DNA of 18,586 nt, taken from assembly GCA_018263655.1 (NCBI GenBank), contig JAANWY010000031.1:1-18586 (forward strand), in the 5' to 3' direction. Under the pieces are notes generated by a model. That model did no database searches. It had not been told where the DNA came from and worked only from the letters and a program-made list of their open reading frames with translations. Positions 1 through 6,551 of this stretch are shown piece by piece (positions within the stretch are counted from its first letter, which is position 1; every line of letters begins with the position of its first letter). The translations under genes were made by a program, and so were the position numbers. This DNA comes from Anaerolineales bacterium. GTDB lineage: Bacteria; Chloroflexota; Anaerolineae; Epilineales; JAANWY01.

Positions 1-2
1 AT

Positions 3-2630
3 CCGCCGGGCGAGGTTCGCCCGGCGCTCCGGGTCACTGCGCCGGCGTCGATCGCCGGCGTCTACGAGATTCAGGTGGCGAACTTCGGCCCGAGCCTGGA
101 AGAGGTCGACTCGATCACCGATGATGTGGCCTATGCGGAGCCGGCCACAGCTTGTGAGGATGTTGTCAACGCCGGCCAACTCAATGGCCAGATTGCACTG
201 ATCGACCGGGGGGACTGCACCTTTGTGACCAAGGTTCGCAACGCACAGCAGGCCGGCGCCGTGGCCGTGATCATCGTCGACGATGGGCGTGGGCTGGTTG
301 GCATGGCCGATGACGGCTCCGGCAGTGACATCACTATCCCCTCGGTGATGGTCTCGCAGGGCGACGGGGCGCGGATCAAGGGAGCGTTGCCGGGTGTCCG
401 TGTCACCCTCAGGTCCGATATCGAGGTGCAGCGGTCGGACCTGACGGATCAGATCTCGTCCTTCAGCAGTCGCGGGCCGGGCTGGCGGCGATCAACTGGC
501 GAGGTCTCGCCGGACGATTCGCCGCTGATATTCAAGCCTGAAGTCACCGCGCCTGGATCGAACATCCTCTCGGCGAAATGGGCTTCCGGTACGCAGGGCG
601 TGTCGTTTTCTGGCACGTCGATGGCGGCCCCGCATGTGGCCGGCGTAGCAGCCTTGGTCAAGCGGGCCCACCCCGGTTGGGAGCCGGGACAGATCAAGAG
701 CGCCCTGCTCACCACCGCCCGGCCAGAAATCTACGTCGATGGCAACCCGGCGTTCGGGGGTGGCGGCACGCTGGCGCCCGCGACGCGCATGGGGGCCGGC
801 CTGGTGGATGCCTTGGCCGCTATCAACAGCGATGTCTTCATCTTCGGCGGTGAGGGTTCAGCTGTAGATTTTGGCTTCCAGGTTGCTTCCGAGCCGACGA
901 CGTTGACGCGTGAAGTCACCCTGCGGAACGACGGTGATTCCGATGGGACCTACGAGATAGACTTCGCATTTCTGGATGCCGATGACGCGGACGCTGGGGT
1001 TAGCATCCACGCTTCGAGTGAACAGATAACGGTGCCGGCCGGCGGTTCGGCGACTGTCGAGATCACGGCGGATATTGATCCGGCGATACTGAAGGCCTGG
1101 TCGCTGCGGGGCAGTGCGACCGGCAGCAGTGAGGCGCTGCGCGATATCGAGTATGACGGTTGGCTCACCTTTACGCCGGTCGGGACTGCGGTGGATCAGC
1201 CGGCGCGTGGGCTGCACGTGCCGGTCTATCTGCTCGTCCGTCGTTCAGCCGACATCGCGGTCGAGCCGTCCAGTGTTAGTGTGGAGGACTTCGGGGTTGA
1301 CCACAGTGCCAGCCTGCAACTGACGAACGTATCTCCGGTCGCCGGCGTGGCCGAGGTGTTCACACTGGTGGGCCAGGACGTGGACGAAGGCGGGACCAGC
1401 GGCGCCGTCGATGTGCGGGCAGCCGGTGTGCGCAGCACGGCTGTGGCCGGGCTGGGCAACGTGTTGGAGTTCGCCTTCGCAACCCACGCCCCGAGGGTGC
1501 ATCCGGCTCAGATTGAGCTCGACGTCTTCATCGACGTGGACCGGGATGGCACGGCCGACTACGTTCTGTTCAACGGCGATCTCGGGATCTTGTCAGGTCA
1601 GCAGGCATCAGGCGTCAACGTGACCGTGCTATTTGATCGAGAGACCAACGAGGCGTCTTTAGAATTCTACACCGATACCGATTTGCTGACGACGAACATC
1701 AATCTCCCCGTCGTCGCCGAGCACATGGGCCTCGGCGACGACGATTTGGCCTTCGACTTCTGGGTGTCTGCGTTCGACAATCTATCCGGCTACCTGACAG
1801 ACGTCGTGCCAGAGCGGGCGTTCGAGACGCCGGCCCGGTTCACCTTCGACGGTGCGAGGCCGCTGTACGTCATTGATCGGCCTTCGGTGGATGTGGTCGA
1901 CGCGCAGCGAATCGAGTTCTTCGTCGATCCGAGGGGGGCGCTCGCTCAGCCTTCGGCGGCCGGCTTGCTGATACTCTACGACAGCAGCATCACGAACGTC
2001 GCCTGGGATGCGGTCGAGGTCGATTTCGAGTATGAGCTTCACGATCTGGCCATCACCGCCGGCGAAGCAGTCACAGGTTTTGTCTACAGCAGCGACGTGA
2101 ACGGGGCGTCCCTCGGCGGCTCCCCGATGTGGACTGGGCGGACTGACAAGGATGTCCGCTGGTACGGTGTCACTCAGTTCGATCTCGCCTCGCAACTGCC
2201 CGACAACGCTCACGCCCTAAAAGCCTCGCTGGGCTTAACGGGCCTGGAGGCGAGGTACTTGGACGACGAAGCCGATGCGAGCTGGGTAGTCGAGTTGCTG
2301 GACACGAGCATTGACAGCATCTGGCCGGCCGTGACTTACTACGCGGTCGATCGCGCGGATGTCGCTGCTCAACTCGGGCCTGTGGCGCGGGATGAGGAAC
2401 TGGTAGAGGGGGAGGTCAATGTTTTCCAGTTCGATCCAGATCAGGTCTCGCTCCTGTCACAGCGTGCTGCCACGACTGGGCGCGTCTCACTCCGCACCAA
2501 CATGGCTCTAGATCGGCTGTCGCAGTTTGTCGCTCGGCACCTGTTTGCGTGGGATGGCGGCAGAGGTACTTCCGTCTCAAGTGAGCGCCCGCCAGTGCTG
2601 CACATCAAGTATGTAGTGGCCAAGCGGTGA
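3..2630 (+). CDS. Subtilisin-like serine protease (S8) with PA domain, 5' end missing
   Basis: This is the C-terminal part of an extracellular S8 protease. The frame is open from base 3, and the residues before the first possible start (GTG at 75) read as continuous protein, so the true start lies outside the window. Counting from the GTG at 75, a protease-associated (PA) domain occupies about residues 20-110, with the typical GDCTFVTKVRNAQQAGA stretch. The catalytic serine motif GTSMAAPHVAGVAALV follows, with Ser182 at 618-620. The catalytic Asp and His must lie upstream. A PA domain placed before the Ser motif is the arrangement of C5a-peptidase/lactocepin-like subtilases. About 600 residues follow that look like beta-rich Fn3-type modules and contain no transmembrane segment or sorting signal I can recognise. 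Family assignment is firm; the substrate cannot be read from the sequence. Confidence 0.92.
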   Translation, partial: PPGEVRPALRVTAPASIAGVYEIQVANFGPSLEEVDSITDDVAYAEPATACEDVVNAGQLNGQIALIDRGDCTFVTKVRNAQQAGAVAVIIVDDGRGLVGMADDGSGSDITIPSVMVSQGDGARIKGALPGVRVTLRSDIEVQRSDLTDQISSFSSRGPGWRRSTGEVSPDDSPLIFKPEVTAPGSNILSAKWASGTQGVSFSGTSMAAPHVAGVAALVKRAHPGWEPGQIKSALLTTARPEIYVDGNPAFGGGGTLAPATRMGAGLVDALAAINSDVFIFGGEGSAVDFGFQVASEPTTLTREVTLRNDGDSDGTYEIDFAFLDADDADAGVSIHASSEQITVPAGGSATVEITADIDPAILKAWSLRGSATGSSEALRDIEYDGWLTFTPVGTAVDQPARGLHVPVYLLVRRSADIAVEPSSVSVEDFGVDHSASLQLTNVSPVAGVAEVFTLVGQDVDEGGTSGAVDVRAAGVRSTAVAGLGNVLEFAFATHAPRVHPAQIELDVFIDVDRDGTADYVLFNGDLGILSGQQASGVNVTVLFDRETNEASLEFYTDTDLLTTNINLPVVAEHMGLGDDDLAFDFWVSAFDNLSGYLTDVVPERAFETPARFTFDGARPLYVIDRPSVDVVDAQRIEFFVDPRGALAQPSAAGLLILYDSSITNVAWDAVEVDFEYELHDLAITAGEAVTGFVYSSDVNGASLGGSPMWTGRTDKDVRWYGVTQFDLASQLPDNAHALKASLGLTGLEARYLDDEADASWVVELLDTSIDSIWPAVTYYAVDRADVAAQLGPVARDEELVEGEVNVFQFDPDQVSLLSQRAATTGRVSLRTNMALDRLSQFVARHLFAWDGGRGTSVSSERPPVLHIKYVVAKR

Positions 2631-2631
2631 T

Positions 2632-2652
2632 GGAGAATGGGGAATGGAGAAT
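2632..2652. repeat. Heptamer array GGAGAAT/GGGGAAT/GGAGAAT
   Basis: Three 7-bp words follow each other without a gap: GGAGAAT, GGGGAAT, GGAGAAT. The array begins one base after the stop codon of the protease gene. It belongs to the same style of degenerate heptamer arrays found at 10743, 11580, 11756 and 14856. Confidence 0.7.
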
Positions 2653-2668
2653 AGAAGCGAATCTTGTG

Positions 2669-2763
2669 TCATCTCAATATATGGGGGGACATGTAGGACG
2701 ATTTGGTAAATCGTCGGGTCGAAATACCATTTCGACCTACATAGCCCCGAAGTATTGAGATGA
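2669..2763. repeat. Cloverleaf-like palindromic element
   Basis: This is a nested inverted repeat in the gene-free stretch 2631-3017. The outer arms TCATCTCAATA (2669-2679) and TATTGAGATGA (2753-2763) are perfect. Inside them ATGTAGG (2691-2697) pairs with CCTACAT (2736-2742). The interior holds two back-to-back hairpins with 3-base loops: ACGATTT-GGT-AAATCGT (2698-2714) and GTCGAAAT-ACC-ATTTCGAC (2718-2736). The second hairpin is a diverged inverted copy of the first, so the whole element can also fold as one long hairpin. It resembles a REP/MITE-type mobile repeat. The next bases (2764-2852) hold only an imperfect hairpin near 2778-2815. Confidence 0.8.
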
Positions 2764-2900
2764 TACCGAACCTTCTCTGAACTGAGGGCGTTGGACGCCT
2801 CAGTAGATTCAGTCCTCCGCTCGTGTATCCTCTCGCCAGTTTTCAGATTCGTTAGCTTGACATTGTTAGATTTTCCGCAGTGACCGCCTTTTGATCGCTG

Positions 2901-2944
2901 AAGGTCTCCTGACCGAGGCGAAACGGCCTCGGTCAGGAGACCTT
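2901..2944. repeat. 19-bp inverted repeat, copy 1
   Basis: Perfect 19-bp arms (AAGGTCTCCTGACCGAGGC at 2901-2919 and its complement at 2926-2944) enclose a 6-base loop. The same stem, with a 10-base loop, recurs at 6598-6645. No T-tract follows on either strand, so it is not a classical intrinsic terminator, although such a stem could still protect the 3' ends of the converging transcripts. Confidence 0.85.
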
Positions 2945-2950
2945 CGGCCA

Positions 2951-3002
2951 TCGCGAGACGTAATCGCGAGACGTAATCGCGAGACGTAATCGCGAGACGT
3001 AA
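2951..3002. repeat. Tandem repeat, 4 x 13 bp
   Basis: Four exact copies of TCGCGAGACGTAA lie head to tail. Each copy starts with the palindrome TCGCGA. The array lies just inside the right end of the MITE-like element and directly downstream of the response-regulator stop codon. Confidence 0.95.
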
Positions 3003-3017
3003 TCCAACAATGTCAAG

Positions 3018-3599
3018 TTAGTTGCCGGCTTCTTGGGTGATAATAAGCGCCTGGGCGATGTCCTTCATGGGCCGGCGTGTGTCCATGCTCATCTTCTGGA
3101 TTTTGCGGAACGCTTCTGACTCGCTCAGCTCTTGGCTGTCCATCAGGATACCCTTGGCGCGATCGACCAGCTTTCGGGTTTCCAGCGTATCTTCGAGCTG
3201 TTCGATCTTCTCATCCAATTGGCGAAATTCGTCGTATCGGGAGAGGGCGACCTGGATCGCCGGCTCCAGATCCGACTCGCTGAAGGGCTTGACGAGATAG
3301 GCGATGACGCCGGCTTCTTTCGCACGCTCGATCTTGGCCTCGTCGTAGTAGCCCGTCAGCAACAAGGTGGGCGCAATGCGCTCCTCGGTGAGCGTTTTCG
3401 CGGCGTCGATGCCGTCCATGCCTGGCATCTGGATGTCCATGACGACGATCTCCGGCCTCAACTCGCGTGCCAGGCTGATGGCACTCTGTCCATCACGTGC
3501 TTCACCAACAACGAGGTATCCTAGACCTTCCAGGGTTTCCTTGAGGTCTTTGCGCGTGAGATCTTCGTCTTCGGCGATGACTATTCGAGCTCGGTCCAT
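3018..3599 (-). CDS. ANTAR-domain response regulator (PdtaR/AmiR-NasR type)
   Basis: This 193-residue response regulator probably controls gene expression by binding RNA. Residues 1-120 form a receiver domain: acidic E10/D11, phospho-acceptor Asp55 (VVMDIQMPGMDG), Thr82 and Lys104 (LVKPF). Residues about 135-188 form an ANTAR domain (LVDRAKGILM, then SESEAFRKIQKMSMD), which in characterised relatives binds paired hairpins in nascent mRNA and blocks termination. Length and order match mycobacterial PdtaR (Rv1626). The start is supported by an AGGAGA ribosome site 7 bases upstream. The gene overlaps the 3' end of the kinase gene by 19 bp, so the two are probably translationally coupled and form a cognate pair. 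Its stop codon is supplied by the end of the adjacent repeat element. Confidence 0.93.
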   Translation of the reverse strand: MDRARIVIAEDEDLTRKDLKETLEGLGYLVVGEARDGQSAISLARELRPEIVVMDIQMPGMDGIDAAKTLTEERIAPTLLLTGYYDEAKIERAKEAGVIAYLVKPFSESDLEPAIQVALSRYDEFRQLDEKIEQLEDTLETRKLVDRAKGILMDSQELSESEAFRKIQKMSMDTRRPMKDIAQALIITQEAGN

Positions 3600-5059
3600 G
3601 ATTCATCTCCTATTGGGGATTTCGGGAAGGTGACAAGGGCTGCAACACCTCCATGGTTTCGCAATTCGAAGTGGCCGGCTAGTCCATCTTCGACCAGTGT
3701 GCGCACAATGCTGAGTCCGAGGCTACTGTCCAGTTGGGCATCGAAGTTGTCGGGGAGCCCGGAACCGTCGTCTCGGATCTCGATCATGATATCGTCGATT
3801 GTCTCTTTCAGCGTGATCGATACTGTACCATCGGATTGATCGCTGTAGCCGTGCTCGAGTGCGTTGAGCAGCAGTTCGTTGATTACCAGAGCACACGGCG
3901 TGGCCTGATTGGCCGGCAAGTATACAGTCGGACCGTCCAAGGCTAGTTCAATGGCCTTGTCGGGAGCGACAGCGCCCCTAGCCGTTTCTTTCAGGATGCG
4001 ATCGCTCAACTGCCGGAGATCTACAATGCGCTCGCCAGGATTGTAGAGGAAATCGTGCACCGCCGCGACGCTCAGGAGACGAGCGATGCTGTCCTCCAAC
4101 ACATGGCGCGTCTCTTCCGACTCGGCGCGCCGGGCCTGCATCCGCAGGAGCGAGATAATGGTCTGCAGACTGTTCTTCACCCGGTGCTGGATCTCCTCCA
4201 GCAAAGCTTCTTTGAGCTTGAGAATCTGTTCTTTCTTTCGCTCCTGGGTGGCGTTGTGGATCATGAACAGTGCGCCGGCCAGCCGGGGCTTGCCAGATTC
4301 CCAGGGGAGCCACTGGCGCCAGCCGGCCGGGCTGTACAGCGGCACGGCTTTCTTGATCCAGATGAAGGCGCCCTCCTCGGCTTCTTCTTCGAGGCAGTGT
4401 CCAGCTTTTAGTGCGCGCGCCACCAGCTCGTCATCAGAATCGCGCAGGATCGACAGCCGCTTGCCGGGGAGGAGGTCCATTGTGCCCAGCCGGCGATAGA
4501 GATTGTTGGCCAGGCCGCTGGCATACTGAATCCGACGGTTGGTATCTACGATCAGAATGCCATCGTACTCGCCGAACGGTGACATGTCTTCCAAGCAAGG
4601 CATGAGGTGGTGGGATACAGCCCACTGAAAGTTTCGCACTGCCTCTTGGAATGCGCGGGACCGCCGCTGGTGCCGTTCGTGCTCAATCAGGGACTTTTCG
4701 ATACTCAGGGCGCCAACGACCTGTCCATCATACTCGATGGGGAAGACCTCTTGAGTCACGACGGCGCCATATGGACCTTGCGTCTGCCCGTTCACATACT
4801 GACCGCTGCTGAGTGCCCGAAAGATCAAGGAATTCTCGATCGGGTTTGCCCGCTCACCCAGGACGTTGTCCGTATGGATAGGGGGAACGGAGTGAGGGCG
4901 GGCTTGCGCCACGACACCGATACGCTCGGCAGCCCCGATTGCGTAGAGCAAGACGTCAGCTCGACTGACATCTGCCAGCAGACCAACGGTGTCCGCGACT
5001 TGGTCCAAATACGCACCATGCTCGTGTTCCAGTCCGAGGTCGGCGTCTTCTGTGGCCAT
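3581..5059 (-). CDS. PdtaS-like sensor histidine kinase (HisKA_2 type)
   Basis: This is a soluble sensor kinase of about 492 residues that should phosphorylate the response regulator encoded directly downstream. From the ATG at 5059, residues 5-150 form a GAF-like sensory domain of the PdtaS N-terminal type, and 160-270 a PAS domain. The HisKA_2 dimerisation box follows, with EIQHRVKNSLQTIISLL and phospho-acceptor His292. A HATPase domain ends the protein (N-box INELLLNALEHG, G1 box DDGSGLP, G2 box LGLSIV). I see no membrane segment, so the signal is probably cytoplasmic. A GTG at 5149 would add 30 residues, but only the ATG at 5059 has a good ribosome site (AGGAG, 5 bases spacing) and it fits the family's N-terminus. 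Family assignment is secure; the ligand is unknown. Confidence 0.9.
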   Translation of the reverse strand: MATEDADLGLEHEHGAYLDQVADTVGLLADVSRADVLLYAIGAAERIGVVAQARPHSVPPIHTDNVLGERANPIENSLIFRALSSGQYVNGQTQGPYGAVVTQEVFPIEYDGQVVGALSIEKSLIEHERHQRRSRAFQEAVRNFQWAVSHHLMPCLEDMSPFGEYDGILIVDTNRRIQYASGLANNLYRRLGTMDLLPGKRLSILRDSDDELVARALKAGHCLEEEAEEGAFIWIKKAVPLYSPAGWRQWLPWESGKPRLAGALFMIHNATQERKKEQILKLKEALLEEIQHRVKNSLQTIISLLRMQARRAESEETRHVLEDSIARLLSVAAVHDFLYNPGERIVDLRQLSDRILKETARGAVAPDKAIELALDGPTVYLPANQATPCALVINELLLNALEHGYSDQSDGTVSITLKETIDDIMIEIRDDGSGLPDNFDAQLDSSLGLSIVRTLVEDGLAGHFELRNHGGVAALVTFPKSPIGDESWTELE

Positions 5060-5182
5060 GTCAACTCCTGCCGCATCCGCAGCCGGCTGTTGTACCGCCA
5101 TGCTACCGTGCTTTGCGAGAGATTCTTTAGCGTCTACTTCAACCCGCACTGCTCAGGCTATCGCCCTCGCAGTTAAGAAATG

Positions 5183-5236
5183 CGGAAAAAGGGGGTCGGT
5201 GGGGGGCGGCCGCCCCCCACCGACCCCCTTTTTCCG
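5183..5236. terminator. Perfect 54-bp palindrome, bidirectional terminator
   Basis: Positions 5183-5236 form a perfect palindrome with 27-bp arms and no spacer, centred on the NotI-type sequence GCGGCCGC. Each arm runs CGGAAAAAGGGGGTCGGTGG and on to the centre, so on either strand a very GC-rich stem is followed by five T residues. That is the layout of an intrinsic terminator working in both directions. It lies between tRNA-Pro and the kinase gene, both on the minus strand, and should stop tRNA transcription before the kinase operon. Confidence 0.8.
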
Positions 5237-5244
5237 GTCTATTC

Positions 5245-5277
5245 TTGTGCAGGCACGAAGTGCCTGAGTAGTCACAA
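5245..5277. repeat. Small hairpin between terminator and tRNA
   Basis: CAGGCAC (5250-5256) pairs with GTGCCTG (5260-5266) around a GAA loop. An outer TTGTG/CACAA pair (5245-5249 and 5273-5277) extends the stem past a 6-base bulge. No T-tract follows. Its role is unknown. Confidence 0.5.
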
Positions 5278-5329
5278 AATCCCTGATACACGGGAAGTTG
5301 CCCAAAGCTGTACAGCCCCGATATAGAAC

Positions 5330-5357
5330 GAGGACGCATCAAATTCGATGCGTCCTC
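5330..5357 (-). terminator. Probable processing or termination hairpin after tRNA-Pro
   Basis: GAGGACGCATC (5330-5340) and GATGCGTCCTC (5347-5357) form a perfect 11-bp stem with a 6-base loop, 11 bases beyond the tRNA 3' end on the minus strand. The following minus-strand bases are only weakly T-rich (GTTCTATA), so termination here may be partial, with the 54-bp palindrome downstream as back-up. Confidence 0.5.
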
Positions 5358-5368
5358 TAATGATGGTG

Positions 5369-5442
5369 TCGGGGCGCCCGGATTTGAACCGGGGACCTCT
5401 ACAACCCCATTGTAGCGCGCTACCTGACTGCGCCACGCCCCG
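5369..5442 (-). tRNA. tRNA-Pro(GGG)
   Basis: The minus strand folds into a complete 74-nt cloverleaf. The 7-bp acceptor stem CGGGGCG/CGCCCCG is followed by discriminator A. The anticodon stem CTACA/TGTAG carries the loop ATGGGGT, which gives anticodon GGG (reads CCC, proline). The T arm is CCCGG-TTCAAAT-CCGGG. The CCA end is not encoded (CACC follows the discriminator). The gene has its own strong promoter upstream and hairpins downstream, so it is a single-gene unit. Confidence 0.95.
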
Positions 5443-5456
5443 TTTTGCAATTGCCT

Positions 5457-5485
5457 ATTATAGCAGATTTGCAGCGGTTTGCCAA
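5457..5485 (-). promoter_or_regulatory. Sigma70-type promoter of tRNA-Pro
   Basis: On the minus strand TTGGCA (5480-5485) lies exactly 17 bp from a consensus TATAAT (5457-5462). The expected start of transcription is near 5450, a few bases before the tRNA 5' end at 5442. The -35 box overlaps that of the opposing promoter. Confidence 0.8.
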
Positions 5486-5506
5486 ATGCGCGCGAGATGG
5501 TACAAT
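5479..5506 (+). promoter_or_regulatory. Sigma70-type promoter of the Uma2-family gene
   Basis: On the plus strand TTGCCA (5479-5484) is separated by 16 bp from TACAAT (5501-5506). The start codon of the Uma2-family gene follows about 44 bp downstream. Its -35 box shares bases 5480-5484 with the tRNA promoter, inside the palindrome TTTGCCAAA, so the two promoters probably compete for polymerase. Confidence 0.6.
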
Positions 5507-5549
5507 TCTCTGAGAAGAACCTGTCTCGATCATGTGGGAGGTAACCCGA

Positions 5550-6476
5550 ATGACTGCACAACTAGCCACGCCGGCCCCTCCGGGCGTTGTACAGGAGGGT
5601 TGGACAGATGCCGATCTAGCCGAACTCGAAGCCATGGTCGCTGATTTGGACGACCTTACGCAGCAATTACCGGAGGATGATGGCCGCCCCATGGAAACTC
5701 GACGTCACCACAGCCAGATGGACCTGCTTATTCGATCTCTGGAACATCACTGGCGCGAGCGTCAAGATTACTGCGTCGGTGGTGATCAGTTCGTCTACTA
5801 CAGCACGGACCAAGCTCAGGCCGTTATCCGTGAAATCCAAGCCGAGCAAGGGGAAGCTGAGCCGCCACCTTCTGGCTCGCGAGCTTACCGCGGTCCAGAC
5901 TTCTTCGTGGTGCGAGATATCGACGGGAGTTACCTGCGTCAGAAGTGGGTCACCTGGGTTGAGGGGGGACGGTATCCAGATCTGGTCGTCGAGCTGCTAT
6001 CGCCGTCCACGCGGAGTATTGACTTGGGTGAGAAGAAGGATTTGTACGAGCAGATATTTCGGACCGACGAATACTTCGTCTGGGATCCGTTCAACCCGAC
6101 TCGGTTCCAGGGCTGGCGCCTGACCGAGGGCAGCTATGAACCGATTGAGCCAGACGAGCGGGGTTGGCGATGGAGTACGGTCTTGGAACTCTGGTTGCGA
6201 CCGTGGGAGGGTGTCTTTGACAAGGATGATACCACGTGGCTCCGTTTCTACGACCCCGACGGGCAGTTGGTGCTGACTGGTGAAGAGGCCGCTCAGGCCG
6301 AAGCCGAGGCTGCTCAAGCTGAAGCCGAGGCTGCTCAGGCTGAAGCCGAGGCTGCTCAGGCTGAAGCTGAAGAGGCGCGTGCTGAGGCCGAGGCTGAACG
6401 CCGGCGCGCCGAAGCTGCTGAAGCTGAGCTTGCTCGCGTAAAGGCTCGCTTGGCCGAGTTGGAGGATGAGGCGTAG
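5550..6476 (+). CDS. Uma2-family PD-(D/E)XK endonuclease-like protein
   Basis: This is a 308-residue member of the Uma2 (DUF820) family, which has a restriction-endonuclease fold and is greatly expanded in Cyanobacteria and Chloroflexota; the cellular role of these proteins is not established. From the ATG at 5550 the putative metal-binding core is visible: Asp117 (GPDFFVV), Asp144 and Glu148 in PDLVVELLSPST, and Lys162/Lys163 in EKKDLYEQI, followed by DEYFVWDP. Residues 246-307 form an Ala/Glu-rich coiled coil built on a 7-residue AAQAEAE repeat. An in-frame ATG at 5532 exists, but the GGGAGG ribosome site at 5536-5541 lies between the two and serves 5550 with 8 bases spacing. Catalytic residues appear intact. 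Confidence 0.88.
   Translation: MTAQLATPAPPGVVQEGWTDADLAELEAMVADLDDLTQQLPEDDGRPMETRRHHSQMDLLIRSLEHHWRERQDYCVGGDQFVYYSTDQAQAVIREIQAEQGEAEPPPSGSRAYRGPDFFVVRDIDGSYLRQKWVTWVEGGRYPDLVVELLSPSTRSIDLGEKKDLYEQIFRTDEYFVWDPFNPTRFQGWRLTEGSYEPIEPDERGWRWSTVLELWLRPWEGVFDKDDTTWLRFYDPDGQLVLTGEEAAQAEAEAAQAEAEAAQAEAEAAQAEAEEARAEAEAERRRAEAAEAELARVKARLAELEDEA
6288..6371 (+). repeat. In-gene 21-bp tandem repeat, 4 copies
   Basis: Four 21-bp units encode AAQAEAE four times within the coiled-coil tail of the Uma2-family protein. They differ from one another only by a few synonymous changes (plus a GAG to GAA change at the end). This points to recent slippage-type expansion held in frame and conserved as protein. 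Confidence 0.9.
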
Positions 6477-6505
6477 TTCGCGAAACCCCACAAAGAGGCC
6501 GCGTG

Positions 6506-6528
6506 TTCGTAGTGACGACTTTAGTCGT
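6506..6528. repeat. Repeat fragment with GTTCGTAGTGA and hairpin
   Basis: The word GTTCGTAGTGA also opens the 155-bp tandem repeat near 18337 and 18492. Here it is followed by a hairpin ACGACT-TT-AGTCGT (6515-6528). It lies in the gene-free region 6477-6947, where the Uma2-family gene and the large VWA gene converge. It is probably the remnant of a dispersed palindromic repeat. Confidence 0.5.
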
Positions 6529-6551
6529 TCTTTTGAGTCCAGCAAAGCGAC

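Larger units (their letters stand above)
2853..3020. mobile_element. MITE-like element with TA-flanked inverted ends
   Basis: The left end, TAGCTTGACATTGTT (2853-2867), matches the reverse complement of the right end (3006-3020, reading TAACTTGACATTGTT) at 14 of 15 bases. Both ends carry TA, as expected for target duplication by Tc1/mariner or IS630-type transposases. No coding capacity is present, so it would be a non-autonomous element. The interior contains a strong hairpin (2901-2944) and a 13-bp tandem array (2951-3002). The last three bases on the minus strand form the TAA stop codon of the response-regulator gene. A related partial copy lies at 6552-6645. The mobile nature is inferred from structure only. 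Confidence 0.55.

Noticed and set aside
2901..2944. 19-bp hairpin as an intrinsic terminator of the protease gene
   Set aside because: No T-tract follows on either strand and the same stem recurs at 6598 as part of a repeat family.
2577..2951. Minus-strand open frame of 124 codons downstream of the protease gene
   Set aside because: It runs through the cloverleaf, the MITE-like element and the protease 3' end, and shows no domain or ribosome site. It is a chance frame.
2951..3002. 13-bp repeats as a CRISPR array
   Set aside because: The units are directly adjacent without spacers and too short, and there are no cas genes.
5060..5149. Longer N-terminus for the histidine kinase starting with GTG at 5149
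   Set aside because: There is no ribosome site before it, whereas the ATG at 5059 has AGGAG at ideal spacing and fits the family.
4607..5176. Plus-strand open frame of 189 codons
   Set aside because: It is antisense to the histidine kinase, whose domains are clear; the frame has no recognisable protein features.
5369..5442. tRNA-Pro as an integration site of a mobile island
   Set aside because: No integrase gene and no duplicated tRNA end are present in the window.
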